The notes: generated by a model not told the origin, from the letters alone. A DNA stretch of 18,358 nt from CAZJNX01 sp964547415 (GCA_964547415.1 CAZJNX010000091.1:1-18358); one strand, 5' to 3'; positions 6,227 to 13,222 are shown, counted from the first letter of the stretch. Made by a program: numbers and translations.

Positions 6227-7707
6227 ACGCCCCCCTCCTGCCGCCCCCCGACACGCCGGACACCCACGTGGTCGACCTCGCCGTCCTCGGTGCGGGTCCC
6301 GCCGGCGCGACCGCCGCCCGCGTGGCCGCCGCGGCCGGTCTCGAGGTCGTCCTCCTCGACGAGGCCGACGCCCCGGGGGGCCAGGTCTGGCGCGCGCCGC
6401 CCGCGGGCTTTCCCGGCCCCGACAATGGGACGGGGGAGCGGTTGCGCCGCGCGCTCGAGGGCGGCGCGGTCCGCTTCCTCGGCGGCCGGCGCGCCTGGTC
6501 GGTCGTGCGGATCGAGGCCGCCCACCCCTTCCGGGTCGATTTCGTGGGGCCGGAGGGCAACGGCGTGGTGATCGCCCGGGCCCTCGTCGCGGCCCTCGGG
6601 ACGACGGAACGGGCGGTCCCCTTCCCGGGCTGGACGCTGCCGGGCGTCGTGGGGCTCGCCGGGGCGCGGCTCCTCCTGCGGGCGTCGGACGCGCTGCCCG
6701 GGCGGCGGACGGTGGTGGCGGGCACGGGGCCGCTGCTGGCGGCCGTCGCGGCGGGCATCCTGAAGAAGGGCGGGGAGGTCGCGGCCGTCGTGGACCTGTC
6801 GGGCCGGGCGGCGTGGGCGCGGGCACTGCCCGCCCTACTGCAGCGGCCCCGCTCCTTCGCCCGCGGCGCGGCCCGGGCCGCGCGGATCCGCGTGGCGGGC
6901 GTGCCGGTCCTTTCCGGCCACGCCGTGCGCGCCGCCCGCGGGACGGCGGCGCTCGAGGCGGTGGAGGCGGGGCCGGTGGACCGGCGCGGCGCGCCGCGGG
7001 CGGGACCGGTGCGCCGCTTCGAGGCGGACGCCCTCGCCGTCGGCAACGGCCTCGTCCCGGCGACGGAGGTGACGCGGCTCCTCGGCGCCCGCCACGTGTT
7101 CGACCGGCCGCTCGGCGGCTGGCGCCCGGCCCTCGACGAGCACGGGCGGACCTCGGTCCCCGGCCTCTACGTCGCCGGCGACGGGGGCGGCGTGACGGGG
7201 GTCGGCGCGGCGCGCCTGTCGGGCCGGCTCGCCGGGGCGGCGGCGGTGGCGGACCTTGCGGGCCGGCGCGGGCCGGGCCGCACCCGGTCGATGATCCTCG
7301 CCATGCGGCGCCGGGCGCTCGCGGGGCGGGCGCTCTCCCGCCTCACCGCGCTCCGGCCCGGGCAGGTGGCGGCGATCGGCGACGACACCGTGGTCTGCCG
7401 CTGCGAGGACGTGACCGCCGGCGCGATCCGGGCGGCCGTGCGGGCCGGCGCGAGCGAGGTCAACCAGCTCAAGCACTTCACCCGCTGCGGCATGGGCCCC
7501 TGCCAGGGCCGCCTGTGCGCGGACGTGGCGGCCGAGCTCGTCGCCCTGGCCGTCGCGGGGACGGACGATCCCCTCGCCGTCGACAGCGCCCGCCGCCGCG
7601 TCGGCCAGTGGACCGGGCGCGTGCCCCTGCGGCCCGTGCCCGTCGCGAGCCTCGTCGGCACCTTCGACTACGCCGACATCCCGGTGCCGCCGCCGCCCGC
7701 GCTGTGA
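6223..7707 (+). CDS. FAD-dependent oxidoreductase with BFD-like [2Fe-2S] domain (HcnB/OoxA-like)
   Basis: A 494-residue alpha subunit of a heteromeric amino-acid or opine dehydrogenase. The FAD-binding Rossmann motif is VLGAGPAGATAARVAAAAGL, followed by GGQVWR. A second dinucleotide fold has VVAGTGPLLAAVAAG. The FAD-closing motif is GLYVAGDGGGVTGV. The C-terminal BFD-like 2Fe-2S motif has C392 and C394 (VVCRCEDV) plus C422 and C427 (RCGMGPCQGRLC). This layout is shared by HcnB and opine oxidase subunit A. GTG 6223 overlaps the stop of the 2Fe-2S gene by 4 nt. No signal peptide is seen; HcnABC-type enzymes are membrane associated. The substrate cannot be read from the sequence: glycine (cyanide formation), opines, D-amino acids and hydroxyproline are all known for relatives. 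Confidence 0.88.
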   Translation: MNAPLLPPPDTPDTHVVDLAVLGAGPAGATAARVAAAAGLEVVLLDEADAPGGQVWRAPPAGFPGPDNGTGERLRRALEGGAVRFLGGRRAWSVVRIEAAHPFRVDFVGPEGNGVVIARALVAALGTTERAVPFPGWTLPGVVGLAGARLLLRASDALPGRRTVVAGTGPLLAAVAAGILKKGGEVAAVVDLSGRAAWARALPALLQRPRSFARGAARAARIRVAGVPVLSGHAVRAARGTAALEAVEAGPVDRRGAPRAGPVRRFEADALAVGNGLVPATEVTRLLGARHVFDRPLGGWRPALDEHGRTSVPGLYVAGDGGGVTGVGAARLSGRLAGAAAVADLAGRRGPGRTRSMILAMRRRALAGRALSRLTALRPGQVAAIGDDTVVCRCEDVTAGAIRAAVRAGASEVNQLKHFTRCGMGPCQGRLCADVAAELVALAVAGTDDPLAVDSARRRVGQWTGRVPLRPVPVASLVGTFDYADIPVPPPPAL

Positions 7708-7736
7708 CGGCGGCGCCCCCCTTCGGAGGACACGCG

Positions 7737-7781
7737 ATGGCGGAGGCGACAGGCGCCATGGCGGCGGGAGCGGGCCGGTGA
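7737..7781 (+). CDS. Possible 14-residue mini-ORF coupled to the third dehydrogenase gene
   Basis: ATG 7737 has a textbook ribosome binding site (GGAGGA at 7725-7730, 6-nt spacing), better than that of any large gene here. The frame encodes MAEATGAMAAGAGR and stops at TGA 7779-7781, overlapping the GTG start of the next gene (GTGA). It could be a translational-coupling leader. It could also be the ancestral start of the downstream gene thrown out of frame by an indel, or a relic of a deleted gene. The peptide itself has no recognisable function. Confidence 0.35.
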   Translation: MAEATGAMAAGAGR

Positions 7782-8938
7782 GCCGGCCCTACGACGCCCT
7801 CGTGACGGGCGGCGGGATCCACGGGGCGAGCCTCGCCCTGTTCCTCGCCCGGGCGGGGATGGACGTCGCCCTCTACGAGAAGGGGTCCGTGTGCCGCGCG
7901 GCCTCGGGCGTCAACGGGGGCACGCTCTCCCTGCAGACGACCCGCGCCGCCCTCGTTCCCCATGCCCTGAAGGGCCGGCAGATGTGGCGCGCGGCCCGGG
8001 ACTGGCTCGGCGAGGACGTGGGCCTCACGGTGAGGAGCGGGCTGTCCCTCGCCTTCACCGAGGACGAGGAGGCGCTCCTCGTGGAGCGGGCGCGGCTGCA
8101 GCGGGCGGCGGGGGCGGCCGTCGAGGTCGTCCCCGCCGCCCGGGCGCGGGCGATCGAGCCGGGCCTGTCGGACGGGGTCCTCGCCGCCGCCCACTACCCG
8201 GACGAGGGCTTCACCGCCGCCTACCTCACCGGCCGCGCCTTCCGGGCGGCCCTCCTCGCGGCCGGCGTCCACCTGTTCGAGCACACGCCCGTCGCGGGCG
8301 CCGAGCCCGCCCGGGAGGGCTACCGGCTGCGCCTTGCCGGCGGGGCCTTCGCCACCGGGCGACGGCTCGTGCTGGCGGCCGGGGTGTGGACGGAGGCGAT
8401 GCTCGCCTGGCTCGGCGTGCGCCTGCCGCTCGCCGCGCGGGTCGACCAGCTCGCGGTGACGGAACGGACGGGTCCGCTGGTGCGCACCGTCCTCGGCGTC
8501 GCGAGCGGCCTCCTCACCCTGGTGCAGCACGGGGACGGGACGGTGGTGATCGGCGGGGGCTGGCAGGGGCTCGGCGACCGGGAACGGGGCGGGCACACCG
8601 TCCACCCGGACCGGCTCGTCGGCAACCTGCGCCTTGCCTGCCACGCGGTGCCCGCCCTCCGGGGTGCGCGCCTCGCCCGGGCCTGGGCGGGGCTGGAGGC
8701 GGAGACGGCCGACGGGCTGCCGGCAGTCGGCGAGCTGCCGGGCCATCCGGAGGCCTTCGTGTGCGCCGCCGTCCCGTCGGGCTACGCGAGCGGGCCCTAC
8801 GTGGCGCGGCTCCTCGCCGACCGCATCCTCGGGCGGGAGCCGGAGCGCCCCCTCTTCCCGCCTGGTCGGCTCGTCGTGCCCGACGAGCCGCCCCCGGCGG
8901 AGGGGGGAGACGCCGTCTCCGCCCGCGCGGGCCGCTGA
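7778..8938 (+). CDS. DAO-family FAD-dependent oxidoreductase (HcnC/OoxB-like catalytic subunit)
   Basis: A 386-residue D-amino-acid-oxidase-fold protein, the catalytic beta subunit of HcnABC-like dehydrogenases. It oxidises the C-N bond of an amino acid or secondary amine with FAD. The N-terminal dinucleotide motif is VTGGGIHGASLALFLARAGM, followed by YEKG. The flavin-proximal SGVNGGTLSLQT corresponds to the family's SGxNxGG segment. The C-terminal closing motif is AVPSGYASGPYVARLLAD. GTG 7778 is preceded by GGGAG (7766-7770) and overlaps the stop of the mini-ORF. A 70-nt gap separates it from the alpha subunit gene; the operon clearly continues. The last 25 or so residues are Pro/Glu/Gly-rich and look unstructured. 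The substrate is unknown. Confidence 0.87.
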   Translation: MSRPYDALVTGGGIHGASLALFLARAGMDVALYEKGSVCRAASGVNGGTLSLQTTRAALVPHALKGRQMWRAARDWLGEDVGLTVRSGLSLAFTEDEEALLVERARLQRAAGAAVEVVPAARARAIEPGLSDGVLAAAHYPDEGFTAAYLTGRAFRAALLAAGVHLFEHTPVAGAEPAREGYRLRLAGGAFATGRRLVLAAGVWTEAMLAWLGVRLPLAARVDQLAVTERTGPLVRTVLGVASGLLTLVQHGDGTVVIGGGWQGLGDRERGGHTVHPDRLVGNLRLACHAVPALRGARLARAWAGLEAETADGLPAVGELPGHPEAFVCAAVPSGYASGPYVARLLADRILGREPERPLFPPGRLVVPDEPPPAEGGDAVSARAGR

Positions 8939-8958
8939 GGCGGCCCGGACCGGTCTTT

Positions 8959-8976
8959 GCGTGACGGTCGTCACGC
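8959..8976. repeat. 18-bp inverted repeat after the dehydrogenase operon
   Basis: GCGTGACG and CGTCACGC flank a 2-nt centre (GT), giving an almost perfect 18-bp dyad 21 nt after the third dehydrogenase gene. It lacks a T tract. It may be the operon's 3' stem-loop or an operator for the following small gene. Confidence 0.4.
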
Positions 8977-9058
8977 CCGGCCCGGCAACCCGGTCTTAAC
9001 TGTAACGGGCGGCAATGGTAGCCGCGCGTCACGGATTCGATTCGGGGAGGCACTCGCC

Positions 9059-9172
9059 ATGCGGATCGCCCTTTTCGCCCTCGTGATCGTCGCGATCGGC
9101 GCGGCCATGGCCGCGGCGACGGCGAGCGAGGTGGAGACCGTCCTTCCGTTCCTGCCGCGCATCGTCGCCTGA
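9059..9172 (+). CDS. 37-residue hydrophobic small protein (single membrane/leader-like segment)
   Basis: ATG 9059 is preceded by GGGGAGG with 8-nt spacing, so translation is credible. The product begins MRIALFALVIVAIGAAMAAA, one hydrophobic helix after a single Arg, followed by a short polar tail ending in PFLPRIVA. The helix could be a membrane anchor or an exported leader; an Ala-rich stretch (AAATASE) could be a signal peptidase site releasing a peptide of about 15 residues. It stands alone between the dehydrogenase operon and the nuclease gene, with an inverted repeat on each side. I recognise no family. Confidence 0.6.
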   Translation: MRIALFALVIVAIGAAMAAATASEVETVLPFLPRIVA

Positions 9173-9217
9173 GGCGGCGGTCGTCCGGGCGGAGCGACCA
9201 CAATCGACGCAAGCTTC

Positions 9218-9235
9218 GACCAACTTTGGTTGGTC
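9218..9235 (+). terminator. Stem-loop between small protein and nuclease genes
   Basis: GACCAAC and GTTGGTC form a perfect 7-bp stem around a TTTG loop, 46 nt after the small protein gene. This is one of the few AT-containing spots in the region. Without a T run it is a weak terminator candidate. It overlaps a possible promoter -35 for the nuclease gene, so it could also be an operator. Confidence 0.35.
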
Positions 9236-9258
9236 ATCATGGGCTCGCTGCCCTAGCC
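9230..9258 (+). promoter_or_regulatory. Possible promoter of the thermonuclease-like gene
   Basis: TTGGTC (9230-9235) and CTAGCC (9253-9258) are 17 nt apart and about 50 nt before ATG 9309. This roughly fits the alphaproteobacterial pattern TTGAC-N17-CTATAT. The match is only partial. Confidence 0.28.
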
Positions 9259-9308
9259 TTCAAGGCAAGGGCCAGCCCGGCGCAAGGCGTTGGAAGGTTG
9301 CATCCGCA

Positions 9309-9728
9309 ATGAACAGGAATTTCTGGTTGTTTCTTCTCGGCCCCGTCTTCGCGTTCGGGGCCGGTCCGGCCGCCGCCGCGGAGTGCGGCCTTTACGACTA
9401 CCGCGCGCGGATCACCGACGTGATCGACGGGGACACGGTGCGCGCGGACATCGACCTCGGCTTCAACACCTGGCGCAACGACGAGCGGCTGCGCCTGTTC
9501 GGGATCGACGCGCCCGAGCTGAGGAGCCGGGAGGAGCGGGCCCGGGCCGAGGCGGCGCGGGACGCGCTGGCCGCGCGCGTCCTCGGCCGCGAGATCATCG
9601 TGTGCACCCTTTCCGACCGGCGCGGCAGCTTCAACCGCTACCTCGCCATCCTGTTCCTGCCGGACGGGGAGAACATCAACGAGTGGCTGATCGCGTCCGG
9701 CCACGCCGTCCCCTACAGGGCGGACTGA
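9309..9728 (+). CDS. Secreted thermonuclease (SNase)-family protein
   Basis: A 139-residue protein with a signal peptide (hydrophobic stretch FWLFLLGPVFAFGAG, likely cleavage after AAA at residue 24) and a complete staphylococcal-nuclease OB-fold. The Ca2+-binding DGDTV has D40 and D42. LRLFGIDAPE supplies R62 and E70, equivalent to catalytic R35 and E43. NRYLAILF supplies R110, equivalent to R87. The tail NINEWLIASGHAVPY is the family's usual C-terminal helix. It is therefore probably an active periplasmic or secreted Ca2+-dependent phosphodiesterase. GGAAGG precedes ATG 9309 with a rather long 12-nt spacing. Its 3' end overlaps that of convergent lipB by 16 nt. Confidence 0.88.
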   Translation: MNRNFWLFLLGPVFAFGAGPAAAAECGLYDYRARITDVIDGDTVRADIDLGFNTWRNDERLRLFGIDAPELRSREERARAEAARDALAARVLGREIIVCTLSDRRGSFNRYLAILFLPDGENINEWLIASGHAVPYRAD

Positions 9729-10456
9729 GCGGCGGCGATGGCCGGCGGCGCCACGGGCTCCACCGGCCCGAAGCGGGCGCGGAACGCCGCCTTCAGCGCC
9801 ACGTCCACGTCCGCCATCGTGGCCGTGAGGCCGAGGTCGGCGAGGCTGGTGACGCCGTGGGCGCGCACGCCGCACGGCACGATGCCGGAGAAGTGCTCGA
9901 GGTCCGGGTCCACGTTGAGGGCGATCCCGTGGAAGGAGACCCAGCGCTTCAGGCGGACGCCGATGGCGGCGATCTTGTCCTCCCTTCCCGCGCCCCGCTC
10001 CGGGCGGCGCACCCACACGCCGACCCGGTCCGCCCGCCGCTCGCCGGTCACGTTGAAGGCGGCGAGGGTGTCGATCAGCCAGTCCTCGAGGGCGCTCACG
10101 AAGGCGCGCACGTCCCGCCGCCGGTCCGAAAGGTCGAGCATCACGTAGGCGATCCGCTGTCCGGGCCCGTGGTAGGTGTACTGGCCCCCGCGCCCGGCGC
10201 GGAAGACGGGGAAGCGGTCCGGCGCCACCAGGTCGTCCGCCTTCGCGCTGGTGCCGGCGGTGTAAAGGGGCGGGTGCTCCACGAGCCAGACCCGCTCGCC
10301 GGCCTCTCCCGCCGCGATGGCCGCGGCCCGCCGCTCCATCTCCGCCAGCGCCTCCGGGTAGGGCACGAGCTCGTCCGAAACCGCCCATTCCACGGGCCGG
10401 CCGGAGCGGCTCGCGAAGGGGGCGCGCGCGAAAGGGTCGTGCTGCATGTCGGTCAT
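9713..10456 (-). CDS. lipB: Lipoyl(octanoyl) transferase
   Basis: LipB moves the octanoyl group from acyl carrier protein to the lipoyl domains of 2-oxoacid dehydrogenases and GcvH, the first step of endogenous lipoate assembly. From ATG 10456 it has 247 residues. Visible family motifs: WLVEHPPLYTAGTS, GRGGQYTYHGPGQRIAYVML, DKIAAIGVRLKRW with the catalytic lysine (K161), and GIVPCGV with the acyl-thioester cysteine (C195). The start is chosen because an upstream extension to 10516 would run into the tRNA promoter and adds non-conserved residues; no strong Shine-Dalgarno is seen. The stop (TAG on the minus strand) lies inside the 3' end of the convergent nuclease gene. Confidence 0.95.
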   Translation of the reverse strand: MTDMQHDPFARAPFASRSGRPVEWAVSDELVPYPEALAEMERRAAAIAAGEAGERVWLVEHPPLYTAGTSAKADDLVAPDRFPVFRAGRGGQYTYHGPGQRIAYVMLDLSDRRRDVRAFVSALEDWLIDTLAAFNVTGERRADRVGVWVRRPERGAGREDKIAAIGVRLKRWVSFHGIALNVDPDLEHFSGIVPCGVRAHGVTSLADLGLTATMADVDVALKAAFRARFGPVEPVAPPAIAAAQSAL

Positions 10457-10500
10457 ACCCGTTGCAAGGGGCGCATGGGGTGCGCCCGTGGCCGAGGCGC

Positions 10501-10528
10501 TTGAAACCCCCGGCACGATTTGCTACCT
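10501..10528 (+). promoter_or_regulatory. Promoter of tRNA-Leu
   Basis: TTGAAA (10501-10506) and CTACCT (10523-10528) are spaced by 16 nt, followed by a GC-rich start region. The pattern matches the alphaproteobacterial housekeeping promoter (TTGAC/CTATAT). Transcription would begin near 10535, about 35 nt before the tRNA. Confidence 0.5.
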
Positions 10529-10568
10529 CGCCGCTCACGATCAAGGCGGCCCCGCGCCGCCCTGACGT

Positions 10569-10653
10569 GCGGTCGTGGCGGAATTGGTAGACGCGCAGCG
10601 TTGAGGTCGCTGTGGGGCAACCCGTGGAAGTTCGAGTCTTCTCGACCGCACCA
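10569..10653 (+). tRNA. tRNA-Leu (anticodon GAG)
   Basis: An 85-nt class II tRNA. The acceptor stem GCGGTCG (10569-10575) pairs with CGACCGC (10643-10649), then discriminator A and an encoded CCA (10651-10653). The D-arm region contains the usual GGCGGAATTGGTAGACGC. The anticodon stem CAGCG/CGCTG encloses the loop TTGAGGT, with anticodon GAG at 10603-10605, reading CTC and CTT. A long variable arm follows, then the T arm with TTCGAGT. No integrase gene or duplicated 3' end was seen in the window, so there is no sign of use as an attachment site. Confidence 0.96.
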
Positions 10654-11030
10654 TCCCCCTCCTCCGGCGAGGGCTCCTGATCCCGGCAGGCGAACCGCCA
10701 CCCCCTCCCCTCCGAGCGGGCCGTCACGCGGCGGGCCGCGCCCCGGGGGTCGGCACGATGTCCCCTGACGCTCCGTTTCCCGTTCCCGCGTCCATTCGCT
10801 CCGGCCGCGGCGCGGGTGGCCCGTGCCCCGATGGCCCCGGGCATCCCCCGGCGCGGTCCACGGGCAGATCCGTCGCGCTGGCGGAACGGACCCTGCCGCC
10901 AGGCCGCCGGAGCCGACGCACCCAGAAGCGCGCAGGGGGCGGGCCGGATGGGCCCCGAAGAGCCGAAGGCGTGGATTGACGCGGCCCGCCCCCGGCGCGA
11001 GCCTCGATGCGATCGGTCGGCCGACCCGGT
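10654..11030. other. Gene-free stretch between tRNA-Leu and the HTH regulator
   Basis: About 375 nt without a credible gene. The open frames have no ribosome binding site and Pro/Arg/Gly-rich translations typical of non-coding GC-rich DNA. The tRNA and the regulator converge here, so both transcripts must end in it. The only notable structure is the long inverted repeat at 10935-10993. Confidence 0.5.
10935..10993. terminator. Perfect 11-bp inverted repeat in the convergent intergenic region
   Basis: GGGGGCGGGCC (10935-10945) and GGCCCGCCCCC (10983-10993) are exact reverse complements around a 37-nt loop. It starts 38 nt beyond the regulator stop and could end transcripts from either side. 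No T tract follows on either strand, so the terminator role is inferred from position. Confidence 0.38.
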
Positions 11031-11939
11031 TCATCCCGCGAGGCGATGGACCCCGGGCTTGTCCGTCGTCGCGAGGATGTCCCGGAGATAGCGGGCCGCC
11101 GCCTCGCCCTTGAGGGCGCCGCGCCACATCTCGGCGACCGTCTTCTCGTGGAAGGACAGGGCGTCGGGGGCGGAGGTGATCATCGCCACGCCGACGCGCA
11201 CGTTCGGCTGCTCGCCGAGGCGGAAGGGGCTGATCGACAGGATCTTCCGGTCGGGCTGGCGGAAGATCTGGAAGCCGGTGTGGGGCAGCGCGTCCGTCAC
11301 GAGGCCGATCTGCACGCCGATGGGCGCTTCCTCGATGAGGCGGGCGAAGTGCTCCACCTCGTGGCGGGCGAGGCGGCGGCGCTCGGCCGCGGTCGCCTCG
11401 TCGAGGAAGGCGCGGCCGGAAAAACCGGTCCTCAGGAAGCGCTCGATGTCGAGGGCGGAGATGAGGTTGACGATCCCGGGCCGGCGGCGGGCGTACTGGG
11501 CCTTGCGGCTTTCCAGGATGCCCATGATGGTCCTGACGTCCTCGAGCGCCCGCGCCCGGTCCGGCTGGTCGTCGCGGATCGTCTCGGTGAGAACCTCGCC
11601 GAGGGTGTCGTGGAAGGCGTCTGACGCGAGGAGGTAGGAGATCGGCCCGGCGAGGATGGAGATGTGCTCGGCCGTCTCCTCGATCTGGCGCATGCGCTCG
11701 AAGTAGCTGACGGCCGAGGGGATGTACTCGATGCCCACGCCGAGGAGGGTGGGGATCGACACTTCCAGGAGCTCGGCCAGCTTGTCGAGGGTGTCGAGCT
11801 TGACGAGTTCGCCCTTCTCGAAGCGGTAGAGGGCGGTGCGGGAGATGCCGAGGCGGCGGGCGATCTCCTCCGCGCCGAGCCCCGAGCCGAGGCGGAAGGC
11901 CTTCAGACGGTTGCCGATCTCGTCGTAACGGAACGCCAC
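11031..11939 (-). CDS. XRE/Cro-type HTH transcriptional regulator with large C-terminal domain
   Basis: 302 residues from GTG 11939. Residues about 4-65 form a Cro/C1-type helix-turn-helix (IGNRLKAFRLGSGLGAEEIA, then RRLGISRTALYRFEKGE and LDTLDKLAELLEVSIPTLLG). The remaining 230 or so residues are a mixed alpha/beta domain that I do not recognise, presumably for ligand sensing or dimerisation. There are no cysteine clusters or membrane segments. The GTG start is preceded, on its own strand, by an uninterrupted run of nine G separated by CGC, which must serve as its ribosome binding site. It is divergent from pyrC with a 232-nt intergenic region, so control of itself and the pyrC operon is the simplest guess. 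Confidence 0.82.
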   Translation of the reverse strand: MAFRYDEIGNRLKAFRLGSGLGAEEIARRLGISRTALYRFEKGELVKLDTLDKLAELLEVSIPTLLGVGIEYIPSAVSYFERMRQIEETAEHISILAGPISYLLASDAFHDTLGEVLTETIRDDQPDRARALEDVRTIMGILESRKAQYARRRPGIVNLISALDIERFLRTGFSGRAFLDEATAAERRRLARHEVEHFARLIEEAPIGVQIGLVTDALPHTGFQIFRQPDRKILSISPFRLGEQPNVRVGVAMITSAPDALSFHEKTVAEMWRGALKGEAAARYLRDILATTDKPGVHRLAG

Positions 11940-11942
11940 GCG

Positions 11943-11951
11943 CCCCCCCCA
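11943..11951. repeat. Homopolymer (C)9, i.e. G9 on the regulator's coding strand
   Basis: Nine consecutive C on the plus strand lie 3 nt upstream of the regulator's GTG. Runs of this length are prone to polymerase slippage. Here the run overlaps the ribosome binding site position. Confidence 0.85.
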
Positions 11952-12100
11952 TTCTCGCGATCCGCGCGCTGGCCGGCCGATCCGCGGACCGGCGGGTCTT
12001 GCCGCGATATGGTACCGCGGGCGGCCGTTCGCCGAAACCGTGGGCCGGGCGGCGGCTTCCCGCCCATCGTCGGCGGGACGTTCAAAAAACGGAAGATTTC

Positions 12101-12129
12101 TTGATTTGCGGACACCGGGGCGGTTGAAT
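12101..12129 (+). promoter_or_regulatory. Likely promoter of the pyrC operon
   Basis: TTGATT (12101-12106) and TTGAAT (12124-12129) are separated by 17 nt, with transcription expected near 12136, about 36 nt before the pyrC ATG. It lies just downstream of the only A/T-rich patch of the region (12081-12108), which may also carry regulator binding sites. Confidence 0.42.
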
Positions 12130-12171
12130 GGCCCCCGAGCCCTGCCCCCGCCGCCGCCGAGGACCCGCGCG

Positions 12172-13218
12172 ATGAGCCAGACCCTCACCATCCGCAAGCC
12201 GGACGACTGGCATCTCCACGTGCGCGACGGGGAGATGATGAAGGCGGTCCTCCCCTTCACCGCGCGCCACTTCGGCTGGGCGATCATGATGCCCAACCTC
12301 GTGCCGCCCGTGCGCACCACCGCCGACGCGATCGCCTACCGCGAGCGGATCATGGCGGCCCTCCCCGAGGGCTCCACCTTCCGCCCGCTGATGACCTGCT
12401 ACCTCACCGACGACACCGACCCCGACGACCTGGAGGCGGGCTTCCGCGAGGGCGTCTTCACGGCGACGAAGCTCTATCCTGCCAACGCCACCACCAACTC
12501 GGCCGCGGGGGTCACCGACTTCGAGAAGATCATGCCGGTGCTGGAACGCATGGAGAAGATCGGCATGACCTTCCTCATGCACGGGGAGGTGACGGACCCG
12601 GACATCGACGTCTTCGACCGGGAGGCGGTCTTCATCGAGCGGCACCTGTCGGTGTGGACGCGGCGCTTCCCCGGGCTGAAGTTCGTGCTCGAACACCTGT
12701 CGAGCCGGGTGGCGACCGCGTTCGTGCGCGCCTCCAACGGGCAGGTGGGCGGGACCATCACCCCCTATCACCTGAAGCTGAACCGGACGGACTGGCTCGG
12801 CTGGGGCAACCGGCCGTACATGTACTGCATGCCCGTCATCAAGACGGAGGACGACCGGCGCGCCCTCGTCGCCGCGGCGACCTCGGGCGAGCCGTGCTTC
12901 TTCCTCGGCACCGATTCGGCGCCCCACCCGGTGGCGAGGAAGCTCGCCGTCGTGGGCGCGGCGGGCCTGTTCAACGCGCCCGTCGCCATCGAGACCTACG
13001 CGGAGGTGTTCGAGGCGGAAGGCGCCCTCGACCGGCTGGAGGCGTTCGCCTCCCTCAACGGGCCGCGCCACTACGGCCTGCCGGTGAACGAGGAGACGAT
13101 CACCCTCTCCCGCGCGCCGTGGACGGCGCCCGAGGCGGTGGAGGTGCCGGGCCCCGACGAGCGCGCCCTCGTCTACCGCGGCGGGGAGACGATCCCCTGG
13201 CGGGTCGTGTCCGCCTGA
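12172..13218 (+). CDS. pyrC: Dihydroorotase (E. coli type, class II)
   Basis: PyrC catalyses the reversible cyclisation of carbamoyl-aspartate to dihydroorotate in pyrimidine synthesis. The protein has 348 residues, the same as the classical enzyme. The binuclear zinc ligands are all in place: H14 and H16 (HLHVRDG), K100 for carboxylation (ATKLYPAN), H137 (LMHGEV), H175 (LEHLS) and D248 (GTDSAPH). This spacing is the E. coli spacing shifted by two. ATG 12172 has GAGGA about 9 nt upstream. It is the first gene of a tight operon; the next gene starts 5 nt after its stop codon. No other pyrimidine gene is nearby. Confidence 0.97.
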   Translation: MSQTLTIRKPDDWHLHVRDGEMMKAVLPFTARHFGWAIMMPNLVPPVRTTADAIAYRERIMAALPEGSTFRPLMTCYLTDDTDPDDLEAGFREGVFTATKLYPANATTNSAAGVTDFEKIMPVLERMEKIGMTFLMHGEVTDPDIDVFDREAVFIERHLSVWTRRFPGLKFVLEHLSSRVATAFVRASNGQVGGTITPYHLKLNRTDWLGWGNRPYMYCMPVIKTEDDRRALVAAATSGEPCFFLGTDSAPHPVARKLAVVGAAGLFNAPVAIETYAEVFEAEGALDRLEAFASLNGPRHYGLPVNEETITLSRAPWTAPEAVEVPGPDERALVYRGGETIPWRVVSA

Positions 13219-13222
13219 TCCG

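Noticed and set aside
5960..8938. Naming the three-gene operon hcnABC and claiming cyanide production
   Set aside because: The same architecture serves opine, D-amino-acid and hydroxyproline dehydrogenases; nothing visible distinguishes glycine as substrate.
10453..10516. Longer lipB start at 10516
   Set aside because: The added residues are not conserved, and the extension overlaps the likely tRNA-Leu promoter.
10569..10653. tRNA-Leu as an integration site of a genomic island
   Set aside because: No integrase, no second copy of the tRNA 3' end and no compositional break were seen nearby.
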